Source: Mycolicibacterium frederiksbergense
Lineage (GTDB): Bacteria > Actinomycetota > Actinomycetes > Mycobacteriales > Mycobacteriaceae
Direction of reading: 5' to 3'
Length of the DNA: 64,000 nt
Assembly: GCF_029893345.1 (NCBI RefSeq)
Contig: NZ_JARXVE010000001.1
Location: 992,001 to 1,056,000 of the forward strand
Below the pieces are notes generated by a model. That model worked only from the letters and a program-made list of their open reading frames with translations, was not told the DNA's origin and made no database searches. A program made the translations under genes and the position numbers. Numbering within the stretch: the first letter of the stretch is position 1; each line of letters starts with the position of its first letter. This document shows positions 53,049-61,317 of the stretch, in pieces.

Positions 53049-53435
53049 ATGAGTGGCAGTGGACCGTTCGGGTTCGATCCCGAAGACTTCGACCGGGTCG
53101 CCCGTGAGGCCGGTGAAGGGTTGCGCGACGCCCTGGAGGGGTTGAGCAGATTCTTCACCGACCCCGGTGAGGGTGGCGGCTTCGCGGGGTTGCTGGATGA
53201 ATTCGCCAGGTTCTCGCGTCCGAGATCGGAGCCGGAGACCACGGGCGAGAAGGGCGACGGGGTGTGGGCCATCTACACCGTTGATGAGGCCGGCGGCGCC
53301 CATATCGAACAGGTGTATCCCAGGGAGCTCGATGCGCTGCGGGCCAACGCCGGCAACACCGATCCCGGCCGCCGGGTGCGGTTCTTGCCCTACGGCATCG
53401 CAGTCAGCGTGCTCGACACCGATACCGGCGAGTAA
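53049..53435 (+). CDS. Hypothetical protein, mycobacterial
   Basis: The 128-residue protein starts MSGSGPFGFDPEDFDRVAREAGEGLRDALEGLSRFF, an acidic amphipathic helix-rich segment, followed by a Pro/Glu linker and a small beta-rich C-terminal part (GVWAIYTVDEAGGAHIEQVYPRELDALRANAG, VRFLPYGIAVSVLD) that may be a compact domain. GGAG lies about nine bases before the ATG. It lacks a signal peptide. I do not recognise a function. Confidence 0.7.
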   Translation: MSGSGPFGFDPEDFDRVAREAGEGLRDALEGLSRFFTDPGEGGGFAGLLDEFARFSRPRSEPETTGEKGDGVWAIYTVDEAGGAHIEQVYPRELDALRANAGNTDPGRRVRFLPYGIAVSVLDTDTGE

Positions 53436-53535
53436 CCCTGGCCCGAAATACCGACTGTGCCCGAGGGCGACCGGTTAGGCTGCTGACCCAAAGCCAACGA
53501 ACTGGCCATCCGGCCGGCGATGCTGAGGGTGGAAC

Positions 53536-53961
53536 ATGATTCGCGTACTTTTCGCCGCGACAGCGGTCGCCGCAGCGGCACTCGCAACAGCGCCCGGCGC
53601 GGCCGCCGATGACGACAGCAACATGTATTTCGACAACCCGGGCCGCTATCCGACCGATGTCCCGGGCATGAGTTATGAGGCATCCAACGGCGCACCGTGC
53701 TTCAGCTGGGAACGCAACGTATTCGGCCGTGGTCCGGGTGGCGTGGCGATGCAGTGCCGGTGGATCCCCAACCAGTGGCCGCCGGTGTACACCGGCTTCT
53801 GGACGTACGCCTACCCGTTGCACGGGGTCCAGGAGATCGGCTCGCCCTGCCCGGGTCCGCAGGCTGCGGCGCAGTCCCCCGACGGCCGTCCCATGCTGTG
53901 CCTGGGAGCCCAGGGCTGGCAGCCGGGTGTGCTGACCGGTGACGGGTTCTTTCCGGTCTGA
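53536..53961 (+). CDS. Small exported protein
   Basis: The 141-residue protein has a signal peptide (MIRVLFAATAVAAAALATAPGAAA, cleavage near residue 24) and a mature part with four cysteines (CFSW, MQCRW, SPCPG, MLCLG) that could form two disulfides. It is rich in Gly, Pro, Trp and Tyr (MYFDNPGRYPTDVPGMSYEASNGAPC; WIPNQWPPVYTGFWTYAYP). The function is unknown. It lies 85 bp before an acyl-CoA synthetase gene on the same strand. Confidence 0.8.
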   Translation: MIRVLFAATAVAAAALATAPGAAADDDSNMYFDNPGRYPTDVPGMSYEASNGAPCFSWERNVFGRGPGGVAMQCRWIPNQWPPVYTGFWTYAYPLHGVQEIGSPCPGPQAAAQSPDGRPMLCLGAQGWQPGVLTGDGFFPV

Positions 53962-54045
53962 GGCGCGGATCACATACCCCCGGCCATACAGCCAAGCGAT
54001 CCATGTATGGTCGTGGGGCCCGAATCCGTGCACACCAGGAGTGCC

Positions 54046-55719
54046 ATGAGCGCTGACGTGAAGTTCGACCTGTCCACAGTGTTCTCGACGGTGGCCAAAG
54101 CCGTGCCCGATCAGACCTTCCTGGTGTGGCGGGATCGCCGGTTGAGCTACAGCGAGTTCGATGCCCGTGTCGACGGCTTCGCCCACTACCTGGTGTCGGC
54201 CGGCCTGGGCGTGCACTCCGAACGCGATGGGTTGGCCGGGCACGAATCCGGTCAGGACCACCTCGGCATCTACCTGCGCAACGGCAACGAGTACCTCGAG
54301 TCGATGATCGGCAGCTACCGCGCCCGGGTGGCCCCGTTCAACGTCAGCTACCGCTACGTCGAGGAGGAGCTCCTCTACCTGCTGAAGGATTCGAACGCCC
54401 GGGCGGTGATCTACAACGCCGAGTTCGCGCCCCGGGTGGCCGCGATCCGCGACCAGCTGCCGAATCTGCAGGTGCTGATCCAGGTCTCCGACGAATCCGG
54501 CAACGAACTGCTGCCGGGTGCGGTCGATTACGAGACCATCCTAAAGACCCCGGCCCCGGAGGCGGGGATGCCGACCCCGTCGGGCGACGACCTGTACGTG
54601 CTGTACACCGGCGGCACCACCGGCATGCCCAAGGGCGTGCTGTGGCGCCAGCACGACATCTTCCTATCCTCGATGGGTGGGCGGCCGTTCGGCAGTGACA
54701 CCTTCATCGGCTCCTACGAGGAACTCGCGGAACGAGCCAGGACCGCCGGTGGCGGGTTGTCCCTGATGATGGTCCCGCCGTTCATGCACGGTGCCGCGCA
54801 GTGGGCCGCCTACAACGCCATCACCATGGGCGGAAAGCTGGTCATCCCCGACGATGTGGTGCGGATGCGACCGGACAATGTGCTGCGGCTCGCCGCGCGC
54901 GAACGGGTTCTGAGCATCCCGGTGGTCGGCGACGCGATCGCGCGGCCGCTGATCGACGAGATCGAGAAGGGCGACTACGACCTGTCTGGCCTGTTCACGA
55001 TCAGCAACGGCGGTGCGCCGCTGTCGCCGACGGTGCGTGAACGGATCCTCGCCGCGCTGCCGCACCTGATGCTGATCGATGCGGTCGGCGCATCGGAGTC
55101 GGGTGCGCAGATGAGCACCGCCTCCAGTGCGGGCGGTGAGACCGAGGCCGCCACGTTCAACGCCCAGTCCGATACCGCTGTGGTCGCCGAGGATCTGTCT
55201 CGGGTGCTCGGCCCCGGTGAGGGCGGCGGCTGGCTGGCCCGCCGGGATCTGATCCCGCTGGGTTATCTGGGCGACGAGGCCAAGACCGCTCGCACCTTCC
55301 CGACCATCGACGGGGTGCGCTGGTCGGTTCCGGGTGACCGCGCAAATGTGTTGGAGGACGGCCGGATTCAGCTGCTGGGCCGCGACTCGGTGACGATCAA
55401 CTCCGGTGGCGAGAAGATCTTCGTCGAAGAGGTCGAGCGGGCTGTCTCGGCGCACCCCGCGGTGTACGACGTGGTGGTGGTCGGCCGACCTTCGGAGCGC
55501 TGGGGCAATGAGGTGGTGGCCGTGGTGCAGTTCGCCGACGGAGCCTCGGCGACCGACGAGGAGCTCGCTGAGGTGTGCCAACGTTCGATTGCGCGCTACA
55601 AGATTCCCAAGGCGTTCATCCGGTCGGACAAGATCATGCGCTCCCCCGCCGGCAAGGCCGACTACCGCTGGGCCAAGTCGGTGGCCACCGAGCACGCCGA
55701 GGCCACCAGCGCCTCGTAA
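54046..55719 (+). CDS. Acyl-CoA synthetase (FadD19-like class)
   Basis: The 557-residue ANL-superfamily ligase activates a carboxylic acid with ATP and CoA. Motifs seen: AMP-binding LYTGGTTGMPKGVLWRQHDI, PPFMHGAAQWAAYNAI, GASESGAQM, PGDRANVLEDGRIQLLGRDSVTINSGGEKIFVEEVE and the C-terminal lysine loop SPAGKADYRWAK. The sequence is nearest to long-chain and steroid side-chain ligases of the FadD19 type. The ATG at 54046 gives the usual N-terminus SADVKFDLSTVF. The substrate is not shown by sequence. It converges on an SRPBCC gene across a large palindrome. Confidence 0.9.
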   Translation: MSADVKFDLSTVFSTVAKAVPDQTFLVWRDRRLSYSEFDARVDGFAHYLVSAGLGVHSERDGLAGHESGQDHLGIYLRNGNEYLESMIGSYRARVAPFNVSYRYVEEELLYLLKDSNARAVIYNAEFAPRVAAIRDQLPNLQVLIQVSDESGNELLPGAVDYETILKTPAPEAGMPTPSGDDLYVLYTGGTTGMPKGVLWRQHDIFLSSMGGRPFGSDTFIGSYEELAERARTAGGGLSLMMVPPFMHGAAQWAAYNAITMGGKLVIPDDVVRMRPDNVLRLAARERVLSIPVVGDAIARPLIDEIEKGDYDLSGLFTISNGGAPLSPTVRERILAALPHLMLIDAVGASESGAQMSTASSAGGETEAATFNAQSDTAVVAEDLSRVLGPGEGGGWLARRDLIPLGYLGDEAKTARTFPTIDGVRWSVPGDRANVLEDGRIQLLGRDSVTINSGGEKIFVEEVERAVSAHPAVYDVVVVGRPSERWGNEVVAVVQFADGASATDEELAEVCQRSIARYKIPKAFIRSDKIMRSPAGKADYRWAKSVATEHAEATSAS

Positions 55720-55738
55720 CTGCTCCCCTTCTCTGCGT

Positions 55739-55794
55739 GAGCAGACGCGTATGTACCCCAAAACCGCGATTTTCGGGTACATACGCGTCTGCTC
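55739..55794. terminator. 20-bp perfect inverted repeat between convergent genes
   Basis: GAGCAGACGCGTATGTACCC (55739-55758) pairs fully with 55775-55794; inner bases AAAA/TTTT extend the stem beyond one mismatch. It lies between the ends of the acyl-CoA synthetase and SRPBCC genes, so it can end both transcripts. Similar GAGCAGACGC palindromes seem to recur in mycobacterial genomes. Confidence 0.8.
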
Positions 55795-55817
55795 GCGGGA
55801 AAGGGTTGGGGCTCGGT

Positions 55818-56276
55818 TCAGGCCGCGAACAGCTTCCCGATCGCGGCCAGCATCGTGGCATGAGCGCTGACCGCCTGCTCCACGGTGATCGCCAGCAGTG
55901 GCCGTGGCGCGCTGATGGTCAGGTCTTCGGTGATGCGCGTGCCGGTGTCCGTCGCCGCGAATTCCACCCGGCTGTCCAGCTGCACCTGCGGGAACTGCCG
56001 AGCCTGCGCGGTCACCACGCCCGCGGCGGGGACCGTCAGCCGCGCCCGATAGGTGATCGGTAGCGCGAACGGGCCCAACGCGATTCGGTCGCGCACCCGG
56101 TAGTCCTGCCGGTACCCATCGGCCGTGTCCACCCGCGAGGTGCTGCGCACCCACTGCACCAGCGGGTGCACCCGGGAGATGTTGTCCAGGTCGACATAGA
56201 ACGCCCGCACCTGCTCGGGCGATGCGGGCACCACATCGCTGACCGTGCGCCGGGCCTGTCCGATCCACCAGTTCAC
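55818..56276 (-). CDS. SRPBCC/polyketide-cyclase-like protein
   Basis: The 152-residue protein fits the SRPBCC (START/Bet v1) lipid-binding fold: an N-terminal strand WWIGQARRTVSDVVPASPEQVRAFYVDLDNISRVHPLVQWV, central strands with YRVRDRIALGPFALPITYRARL and a long C-terminal helix VEQAVSAHATMLAAIGKLFA. The GTG at 56276 is five bases from the P450 stop and the gene is last in the P450/SDR operon. It may bind a hydrophobic ligand handled by those enzymes. Confidence 0.82.
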   Translation of the reverse strand: MNWWIGQARRTVSDVVPASPEQVRAFYVDLDNISRVHPLVQWVRSTSRVDTADGYRQDYRVRDRIALGPFALPITYRARLTVPAAGVVTAQARQFPQVQLDSRVEFAATDTGTRITEDLTISAPRPLLAITVEQAVSAHATMLAAIGKLFAA

Positions 56277-56281
56277 GGCGG

Positions 56282-57478
56282 TCAGCCCACCACGATGCGC
56301 AGTTTTTGCCAGCCGCGGACCGTGGAGGTCGGGGCGAGTTGCGCACTGTCGTAGTCGATGTCCCATTCGGGGAAGCGGTTGAGCAACTCGTCGAGAGCGA
56401 CCCGGCCTTCGAGCCGGGCAAGGTTGGCGCCCAGGCAGTAATGCAGCCCCTTGCCGAAGGTCAGGTGGCTGGCGTTGTCGCGGTGGATGTCGAAGGTGTC
56501 GGGATCCCGGTAGCGGCGCGGATCGCGATTGGCCGCCCCGAACAACAACAGCATCGCGCTACCCGCAGGCACCGTGGTGTCGTAGCAGACGAAATCTTGT
56601 GCCACCCAACGCGCTACGTGCGGTCCGGTCGGTTCGAAGCGCAGTGTCTCATCGACGGCGCGGGTCAGCAGTGAGCGATCCCGCGCCACCTCACGACGCT
56701 GGTCGGGATGTTCGGCCAGAACTTTGGCCAGCCAGCCGATGAGCCGACCGGTGGTCTCGTTACCGGCCCCGGCCACGACCTGCGTGTAGTGCAGCACTTC
56801 TGTGCGGGTGAGCTTGCGGGTGACCCCGAGCTGGTCGGTGAATTCCACATTCAGCAGCGCCGTCATCAAGTCATCGGAGGGATTGTCGGCCCGCCAGTCG
56901 ACATAGTCGGCATAGATCCGGCCGTCGGCAATCTTGTCGGCGGCCACCACCTTCATCGGCGCCCCGGGTTTGGTGCGCAGGTTGGCGTCGTTGGCGTCAC
57001 GGACCTCGATCTGTTGGGGTTCGGGGATTCCCAGCAGCATTCCGATCACCCGCATCGGCATCATCGAGGCGAGTTCGGCGATGATGTCGAATCCGCCGGA
57101 GCCGACCAGTGGGTCCAGACACCGGACGCAGTATCGCCGGATCTGGTCTTCGATCTCGGCCATCCGACGCGGGGTGAACACCCTCGACATCAGCCCGCGC
57201 AGCAGCGTGTGCATCGGCGGATCCTCGAACATCATCACGCCGGGCGGCATGTCGAAATCGGACTGGATCAGCTCGAGGATGTCACTTCGGCTGTTGGAGA
57301 ACGTCTCCCAGTTCGACAGTGCCTGTTCCACATCGGTGTACCGGGACAGCGCCCAGAAGTCGTAACGCTCGTTGTAATAGATCGGCGCCTCGTCACGCAG
57401 CCGGGTGTACACCGGGTACGGGTCGGCCACGATGTCGATGTCGTAGGGGTCGTAGTACGGCCCCGCGATCACGGTCAT
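56282..57478 (-). CDS. Cytochrome P450
   Basis: The 398-residue soluble bacterial P450 has the heme-binding motif FGKGLHYCLGANLAR with the proximal cysteine Cys348, the I-helix oxygen-binding motif AGAGNETTGR and the K-helix ETLR. The ATG at 57478 shares a base with the SDR stop as ATGA, so the SDR, P450 and SRPBCC genes are one operon. A ferredoxin and reductase are not adjacent; the Fe-S reductase at 48.1-49.2 kb belongs to another unit. Substrate unknown, probably a lipid, sterol or terpenoid. Confidence 0.95.
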   Translation of the reverse strand: MTVIAGPYYDPYDIDIVADPYPVYTRLRDEAPIYYNERYDFWALSRYTDVEQALSNWETFSNSRSDILELIQSDFDMPPGVMMFEDPPMHTLLRGLMSRVFTPRRMAEIEDQIRRYCVRCLDPLVGSGGFDIIAELASMMPMRVIGMLLGIPEPQQIEVRDANDANLRTKPGAPMKVVAADKIADGRIYADYVDWRADNPSDDLMTALLNVEFTDQLGVTRKLTRTEVLHYTQVVAGAGNETTGRLIGWLAKVLAEHPDQRREVARDRSLLTRAVDETLRFEPTGPHVARWVAQDFVCYDTTVPAGSAMLLLFGAANRDPRRYRDPDTFDIHRDNASHLTFGKGLHYCLGANLARLEGRVALDELLNRFPEWDIDYDSAQLAPTSTVRGWQKLRIVVG

Positions 57479-58311
57479 TTCAGGCAGCTGCCGGCGTCGA
57501 CGGGAAGGTTGACCCCGGTGATGTACCGGGCCTCGTCCGAGGCCAGGAACAACACTGCATTGCTGATGTCTTCCGGGTCGACCCACGGGACGGGCAGCAC
57601 ATGGAACGTCTGGCAGATCGGCGCCAGGTCGTCGGGGCCCGGGTTGTCCAGATCCGGCCGGAACATCCGGTAGGTCTTCTCGTTCATCAGCATCGGGCTG
57701 TTGACGTGGGTGGGATGTACCGAGTTCACCCGGATCGAATACTGGCCGAGTTCGACGGCGAAGCTGCGCATCAGGCCGACCACGCCGTGCTTGGCCGCGA
57801 CGTAGTGGCCGGTATGCGGGTAGGCCTTGAGGCCGGCCACCGAGCCGGTCAGCACGATCGAGCCGCCCCGGCCGCCCGCGAGGATGTGCGGCACACCGGC
57901 TTTCACCGTCTTCCACACCCCGCTGAGATTGACGTCGATCATCTCCTGCCAGAGCGCGTCGTCGATCTTGTGCAGCTTGACCCCGGTGGTGCCGATACCG
58001 GCGTTGGCCGCGATGATGTCCAGCCGACCGAGTTGTTCCACGCCGGCCTCGACCGCGGCCTTGAGCGCGGCGAAGTCGCGCACATCGACCTCCGCGGTGA
58101 CGATGCGCCGGCCGAGGTTCTTGACCAGTTCGGCGGTTTCGGCCAGGTCCTCGGGGGTCGATCCCGCTGCCGGTGAGCGGTCGAAGGATGTGCAGATGTC
58201 GACGGCGATGATGTCGGCTCCCTCGGAGGCCAGCCGCACCGCATGGCTACGTCCCTGCCCCCGCGCCGCGCCGGTGATCAGTGCGACCTTGCCGTCGACC
58301 CGTCCAGCCAT
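57475..58311 (-). CDS. Mycofactocin-type SDR oxidoreductase
   Basis: The 278-residue SDR has the cofactor loop LITGAARGQGRSHAVRLASEGADIIAVDIC, the NAGIG motif, the catalytic Ser in VLTGSVAG and Tyr/Lys in YVAAK (Y-x3-K), and the C-terminal SPMLMNEKTYRMFRPDLDNPG segment typical of TIGR03971-type mycofactocin-coupled dehydrogenases. These keep a tightly bound NAD and hand electrons to mycofactocin. It is first in an operon with the P450 and SRPBCC genes. Its promoter faces a TetR gene across a perfect palindrome. Confidence 0.92.
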   Translation of the reverse strand: MAGRVDGKVALITGAARGQGRSHAVRLASEGADIIAVDICTSFDRSPAAGSTPEDLAETAELVKNLGRRIVTAEVDVRDFAALKAAVEAGVEQLGRLDIIAANAGIGTTGVKLHKIDDALWQEMIDVNLSGVWKTVKAGVPHILAGGRGGSIVLTGSVAGLKAYPHTGHYVAAKHGVVGLMRSFAVELGQYSIRVNSVHPTHVNSPMLMNEKTYRMFRPDLDNPGPDDLAPICQTFHVLPVPWVDPEDISNAVLFLASDEARYITGVNLPVDAGSCLK

Positions 58312-58352
58312 CGCCCACCTTCGGTTGTCGGGCAGGTGTCACACTGCCCACT

Positions 58353-58368
58353 TTGGGCGATCGCCCAA
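58353..58368. promoter_or_regulatory. 16-bp perfect palindrome, TetR-type operator
   Basis: TTGGGCGATCGCCCAA is a perfect 16-bp palindrome, 42 bp before the SDR start and about 55 bp before the TetR start in the divergent promoter. Its position and form fit an operator for the neighbouring TetR protein. Confidence 0.7.
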
Positions 58369-58422
58369 TAACTACACTCAGGCCATGTTTAGCAGCCGTC
58401 GCCAGCCGTGGTCAAGGGTGCG

Positions 58423-59013
58423 ATGAGTCTCCCGAAGGCGGCCGGACGCGATTCGGCAACCCGACGCGCACTGATCCGGGCCACCGCCCAGGTCATGCTC
58501 GAGGAAGGTTATGCCGCAGCGACATCGCGCCGGGTGGCCACCCAGGCCGGGGTCAAACCCGCACTCGTGCACTACTACTTCCCCAGCATGGACGATCTGT
58601 TCGTGGCGGTACTGCGGACCGGCGCCGAGACCAACCTGAACGCACAGCAGGAGGCGTTCGCCGAGGACGCCCCACTGCACGCGCTGTGGGAGCTCAACAA
58701 CGCCCAGGGCGCGGCGCTGTGGATGGAGTTCATGGCCCTGGCCAACCACCGCAAGGCAATCCGTAGCGAGATCGCCGGCTACGCCGAACGATTCCGCGAC
58801 CTGGAGGAAGCGGCGATGGCCTCGGCACTGCAGGCGCACGGTGTCGACACCGACGAGTTCCCGCCCGTGGTGATGTCGATGATCGTGGCGAGCCTGGCCC
58901 GCATCCTGATCCTGGAGAACGGGCTGGGGATCAGCCGCGGGCACGCGCAAGCGCAGGATTTCGTCCGGCGTTATCTGGACCGGTTCGAACTGCCCGCAGG
59001 GGATCCGACGTGA
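58423..59013 (+). CDS. TetR-family transcriptional regulator
   Basis: The 196-residue regulator has a TetR N-terminal helix-turn-helix (about residues 12-58: SATRRALIRATAQVMLEEGYAAATSRRVATQAGVKPALVHYYFPSMDDLFVAVL) and a helical ligand-binding domain. It is divergent to the SDR-P450-SRPBCC operon and overlaps the downstream acyl-CoA ligase gene as GTGA. The palindrome at 58353 is its likely operator, so it probably represses both directions until a CoA-ester or lipid ligand binds. An upstream GTG at 58408 is an alternative start. Confidence 0.88.
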   Translation: MSLPKAAGRDSATRRALIRATAQVMLEEGYAAATSRRVATQAGVKPALVHYYFPSMDDLFVAVLRTGAETNLNAQQEAFAEDAPLHALWELNNAQGAALWMEFMALANHRKAIRSEIAGYAERFRDLEEAAMASALQAHGVDTDEFPPVVMSMIVASLARILILENGLGISRGHAQAQDFVRRYLDRFELPAGDPT

Positions 59014-60524
59014 CCGTGCTGCACGAGCTGGTGACGGCTGCCGCCACCGCCGCACCGCAGCGTCCGGCCGTGGTGACCGACGATGGGACCACCGCGACGT
59101 TCGCCGAGTTCGATCACCAGATCCGTGGTGTCGCAGGCTGGGTGGCCGCCCACACCCGCCCGGGTGACCGGGTGGCCGTGGTGGCCGACAACAGCGCCGC
59201 CTACGCCCAGCTGTACTACGCAGTGCCGCGCAGCGGGCGCGTGCTGACATTGATCAACCAACGTCTCAGCCCGGCCGAGCAGGCCGTGCAGTTGGCCGCC
59301 GCCAGGCCCACGCTGTTGCTCGGCGATCACCGCTACCTGTCGGCTTTGGGCGACACGTCCCCCGATATGCATTCCGTGGCTTTCGATTCCGCACAGTGGC
59401 GAGCCGCACTCGCGGCCGATCTCCCCTTCGACGATGTCGCCGGCCCCGACGATCCGGCGTGGCTGCTGTTCACCAGCGGATCCACCGGTGTTCCGAAAGC
59501 CGTTGTGCACAGCCATCGTTCGATACTTGCCGCGGTATGGGGCTCGGTGGCGGGCCGCTCGGTGCGGCCGGGCGGAGTGTATCTGCTGCCGTTCCCGATG
59601 TGTCATATCGCGGGCTACAACATGCTGGTCCACCATGCCGTCGCCGCGACGGTCGTGCTGTCCGCACAGTTTCGCCCCGAGGGGTTCACGCAGCTGGTTC
59701 GCACCCACAGCGTCACCTCCTGCTCGCTGGCGCCGACCATGCTGCACTCGCTTCTGGGCTACCTCGAGCGCACCGGCACCGACCTGCCCACCCTGCAGGC
59801 GATCGCCTACGGGTCGGCGGCGATGCCACTGGACTTGCTGCGCCGCGCGATCGACGTACTCGGAGTCGACTTCCACCAGGGTTACGGGATGACCGAAACC
59901 GGCGGGAACATCACGTTTCTCGGTCCCGACGATCATCGGGCCGGGGCCGCAGGCCGGCCCGAGCTGCTCACCAGCGCCGGCTATCCGCATGACGGGGTCG
60001 AGATCGGCATCACCGACCCGGCCGGCGCCCGGTTGCCCGCCGGAAGCGTCGGCGAAATTTTGGTGCGCGGCGCGCAGGTGACCCCCCGCTACTGGCCCGA
60101 CGGCGCCAGCACCGAGGACGGTTGGCTGCGCACCGGCGATATGGGCCGCATCGATGCCGGCGGCCGACTGTTCGTGGTCGACCGGCTCAAGGACATCATC
60201 GTCACCGGCGGCGAGAACGTGTCCTCCCGCGAGGTGGAGGACGCGCTGTCGGACCACCCCGCGGTCGACCAGGTGGCCGTCGTCGCGGTGCCGGACGACT
60301 ACTGGGGCGAGGCGGTGTGCGCGGTGGTGGTCCCGGTGCAGGGATGCCAACCCACCGCCGACGAACTGATCGGCCACGTGCGGGGCATGATCGCCGGCTT
60401 CAAACGGCCACGCGTGGTGTTGTTCACCGAGGCATTGCCGTTGACCGGCAACGGCAAGATCGCCAAGGACCGAGTTCGTGCCTTCGCCCGCGCTGCTGTT
60501 CTGGGCGGTACCGACGACCCGTAA
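59010..60524 (+). CDS. Acyl-CoA ligase (class I AMP-binding)
   Basis: The 504-residue ANL ligase has AMP-binding LLFTSGSTGVPKAVVHSHRS, the YGMTETGGNITF adenylation motif, the GWLRTGDMGRIDAGGRLFVVDRLKDIIVTGGENVSSREVE hinge and the C-terminal catalytic-lysine motif PLTGNGKIAKDRVRA. It lacks a membrane anchor. The GTG start overlaps the TetR stop, so it is cotranscribed with its regulator. It would activate a fatty acid or cyclic carboxylic acid for the SDR/P450 pathway. Confidence 0.92.
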   Translation: MTVLHELVTAAATAAPQRPAVVTDDGTTATFAEFDHQIRGVAGWVAAHTRPGDRVAVVADNSAAYAQLYYAVPRSGRVLTLINQRLSPAEQAVQLAAARPTLLLGDHRYLSALGDTSPDMHSVAFDSAQWRAALAADLPFDDVAGPDDPAWLLFTSGSTGVPKAVVHSHRSILAAVWGSVAGRSVRPGGVYLLPFPMCHIAGYNMLVHHAVAATVVLSAQFRPEGFTQLVRTHSVTSCSLAPTMLHSLLGYLERTGTDLPTLQAIAYGSAAMPLDLLRRAIDVLGVDFHQGYGMTETGGNITFLGPDDHRAGAAGRPELLTSAGYPHDGVEIGITDPAGARLPAGSVGEILVRGAQVTPRYWPDGASTEDGWLRTGDMGRIDAGGRLFVVDRLKDIIVTGGENVSSREVEDALSDHPAVDQVAVVAVPDDYWGEAVCAVVVPVQGCQPTADELIGHVRGMIAGFKRPRVVLFTEALPLTGNGKIAKDRVRAFARAAVLGGTDDP

Positions 60525-60750
60525 CAGTTCGGGTTTCATCCGGTTCCGTGGCGCCATGTCCCCGGCGACGGCCGTGGCCAACCCCTCAAACGGCCCCGAC
60601 ACAGCGGACCCTACGCCCAGTGCGGGCAAGATCCACGATTTCCAGTAAATGCCCAGGCAATATTGACCATCCGTCAACGCAATCCCCTTTCCCGGACACA
60701 ATGGAGTTGCTACCGTTCGGCGTGACCTGAGAGCACTTGGGGGTCCCAAA
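60525..60750. other. Non-coding stretch before the DyP-partner gene
   Basis: No convincing gene. The last part carries the GGGGG ribosome binding region (60738-60742) of the TTG-started downstream gene. I see no clear repeats or operators. Confidence 0.4.
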
Positions 60751-61311
60751 TTGACTGCAAAAGATCCGGACTGGACCAGACCGGCCGCGATGGCTATTCC
60801 ACCGGAGGGCTATTTCGAACTGGAGCAAGGCAGGTATGGGCCGATCTACCCGAGATCGCCTGCTTGCCACGGCTTCTCCATCATCGCGAAGGTGAAAGAG
60901 GGCCGCGAGGAGGTGGTGCGCGCATACGGCAAGCAGATCGAGGAGGCGATCGCCGGCAGCCCGGAAGTCCTGGCGCCACTGCGGCTGCATTATTTGCGTT
61001 GGGTACTTTTCGATGTCGGATCAGGCCTGCATTTCCAGTATCAGGGCATCTTTGACACCGACTTCGACAAGTACACCGAAGACGCCGTGCAATTGTTCAG
61101 CGCCACCGGAATCACCACGGTGTTCACCAATCTGGAGGGGTTTCCCGAGGATTGGAAAGAGAACCCACAGGCATTCATCGAGTTCGTCCGGGCGCACCAG
61201 GTTCCGAGCTTCCTGGAATACGGTGAGTACCCGTACGTCACCGCCGACGAGATCAAGAAGGCCCTGCGCCTAAAGGCCGCATTCTCGGACATGCTCGACC
61301 AGATGCAGTAG
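60751..61311 (+). CDS. Probable ferredoxin-like-fold partner of the DyP-like peroxidase
   Basis: The 186-residue protein begins at TTG with GGGGG upstream. The part from about residue 40 (GFSIIAKVKEGREEVVRAYGKQIEEAI; LRLHYLRWVLFDVGSGLHFQYQGIFDTDFDKYTEDAVQLFS) resembles the alpha-beta barrel half of DyP-like peroxidases and their paralogues, but no heme ligand motif is visible. The final part (PEDWKENPQAFIEFVRAHQVPSFLEYGEYPYVTADEIKKALRLKAAFSDMLDQM) is helical. It lies six bases before the peroxidase-like gene and is likely its subunit or cargo. Confidence 0.6.
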   Translation: MTAKDPDWTRPAAMAIPPEGYFELEQGRYGPIYPRSPACHGFSIIAKVKEGREEVVRAYGKQIEEAIAGSPEVLAPLRLHYLRWVLFDVGSGLHFQYQGIFDTDFDKYTEDAVQLFSATGITTVFTNLEGFPEDWKENPQAFIEFVRAHQVPSFLEYGEYPYVTADEIKKALRLKAAFSDMLDQMQ

Positions 61312-61317
61312 TCGGCC

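Noticed and set aside
53984-54010. Inverted repeat CCATAC/GTATGG before the acyl-CoA synthetase gene
   Set aside because: Arms are only six bases and match no known operator; likely chance.
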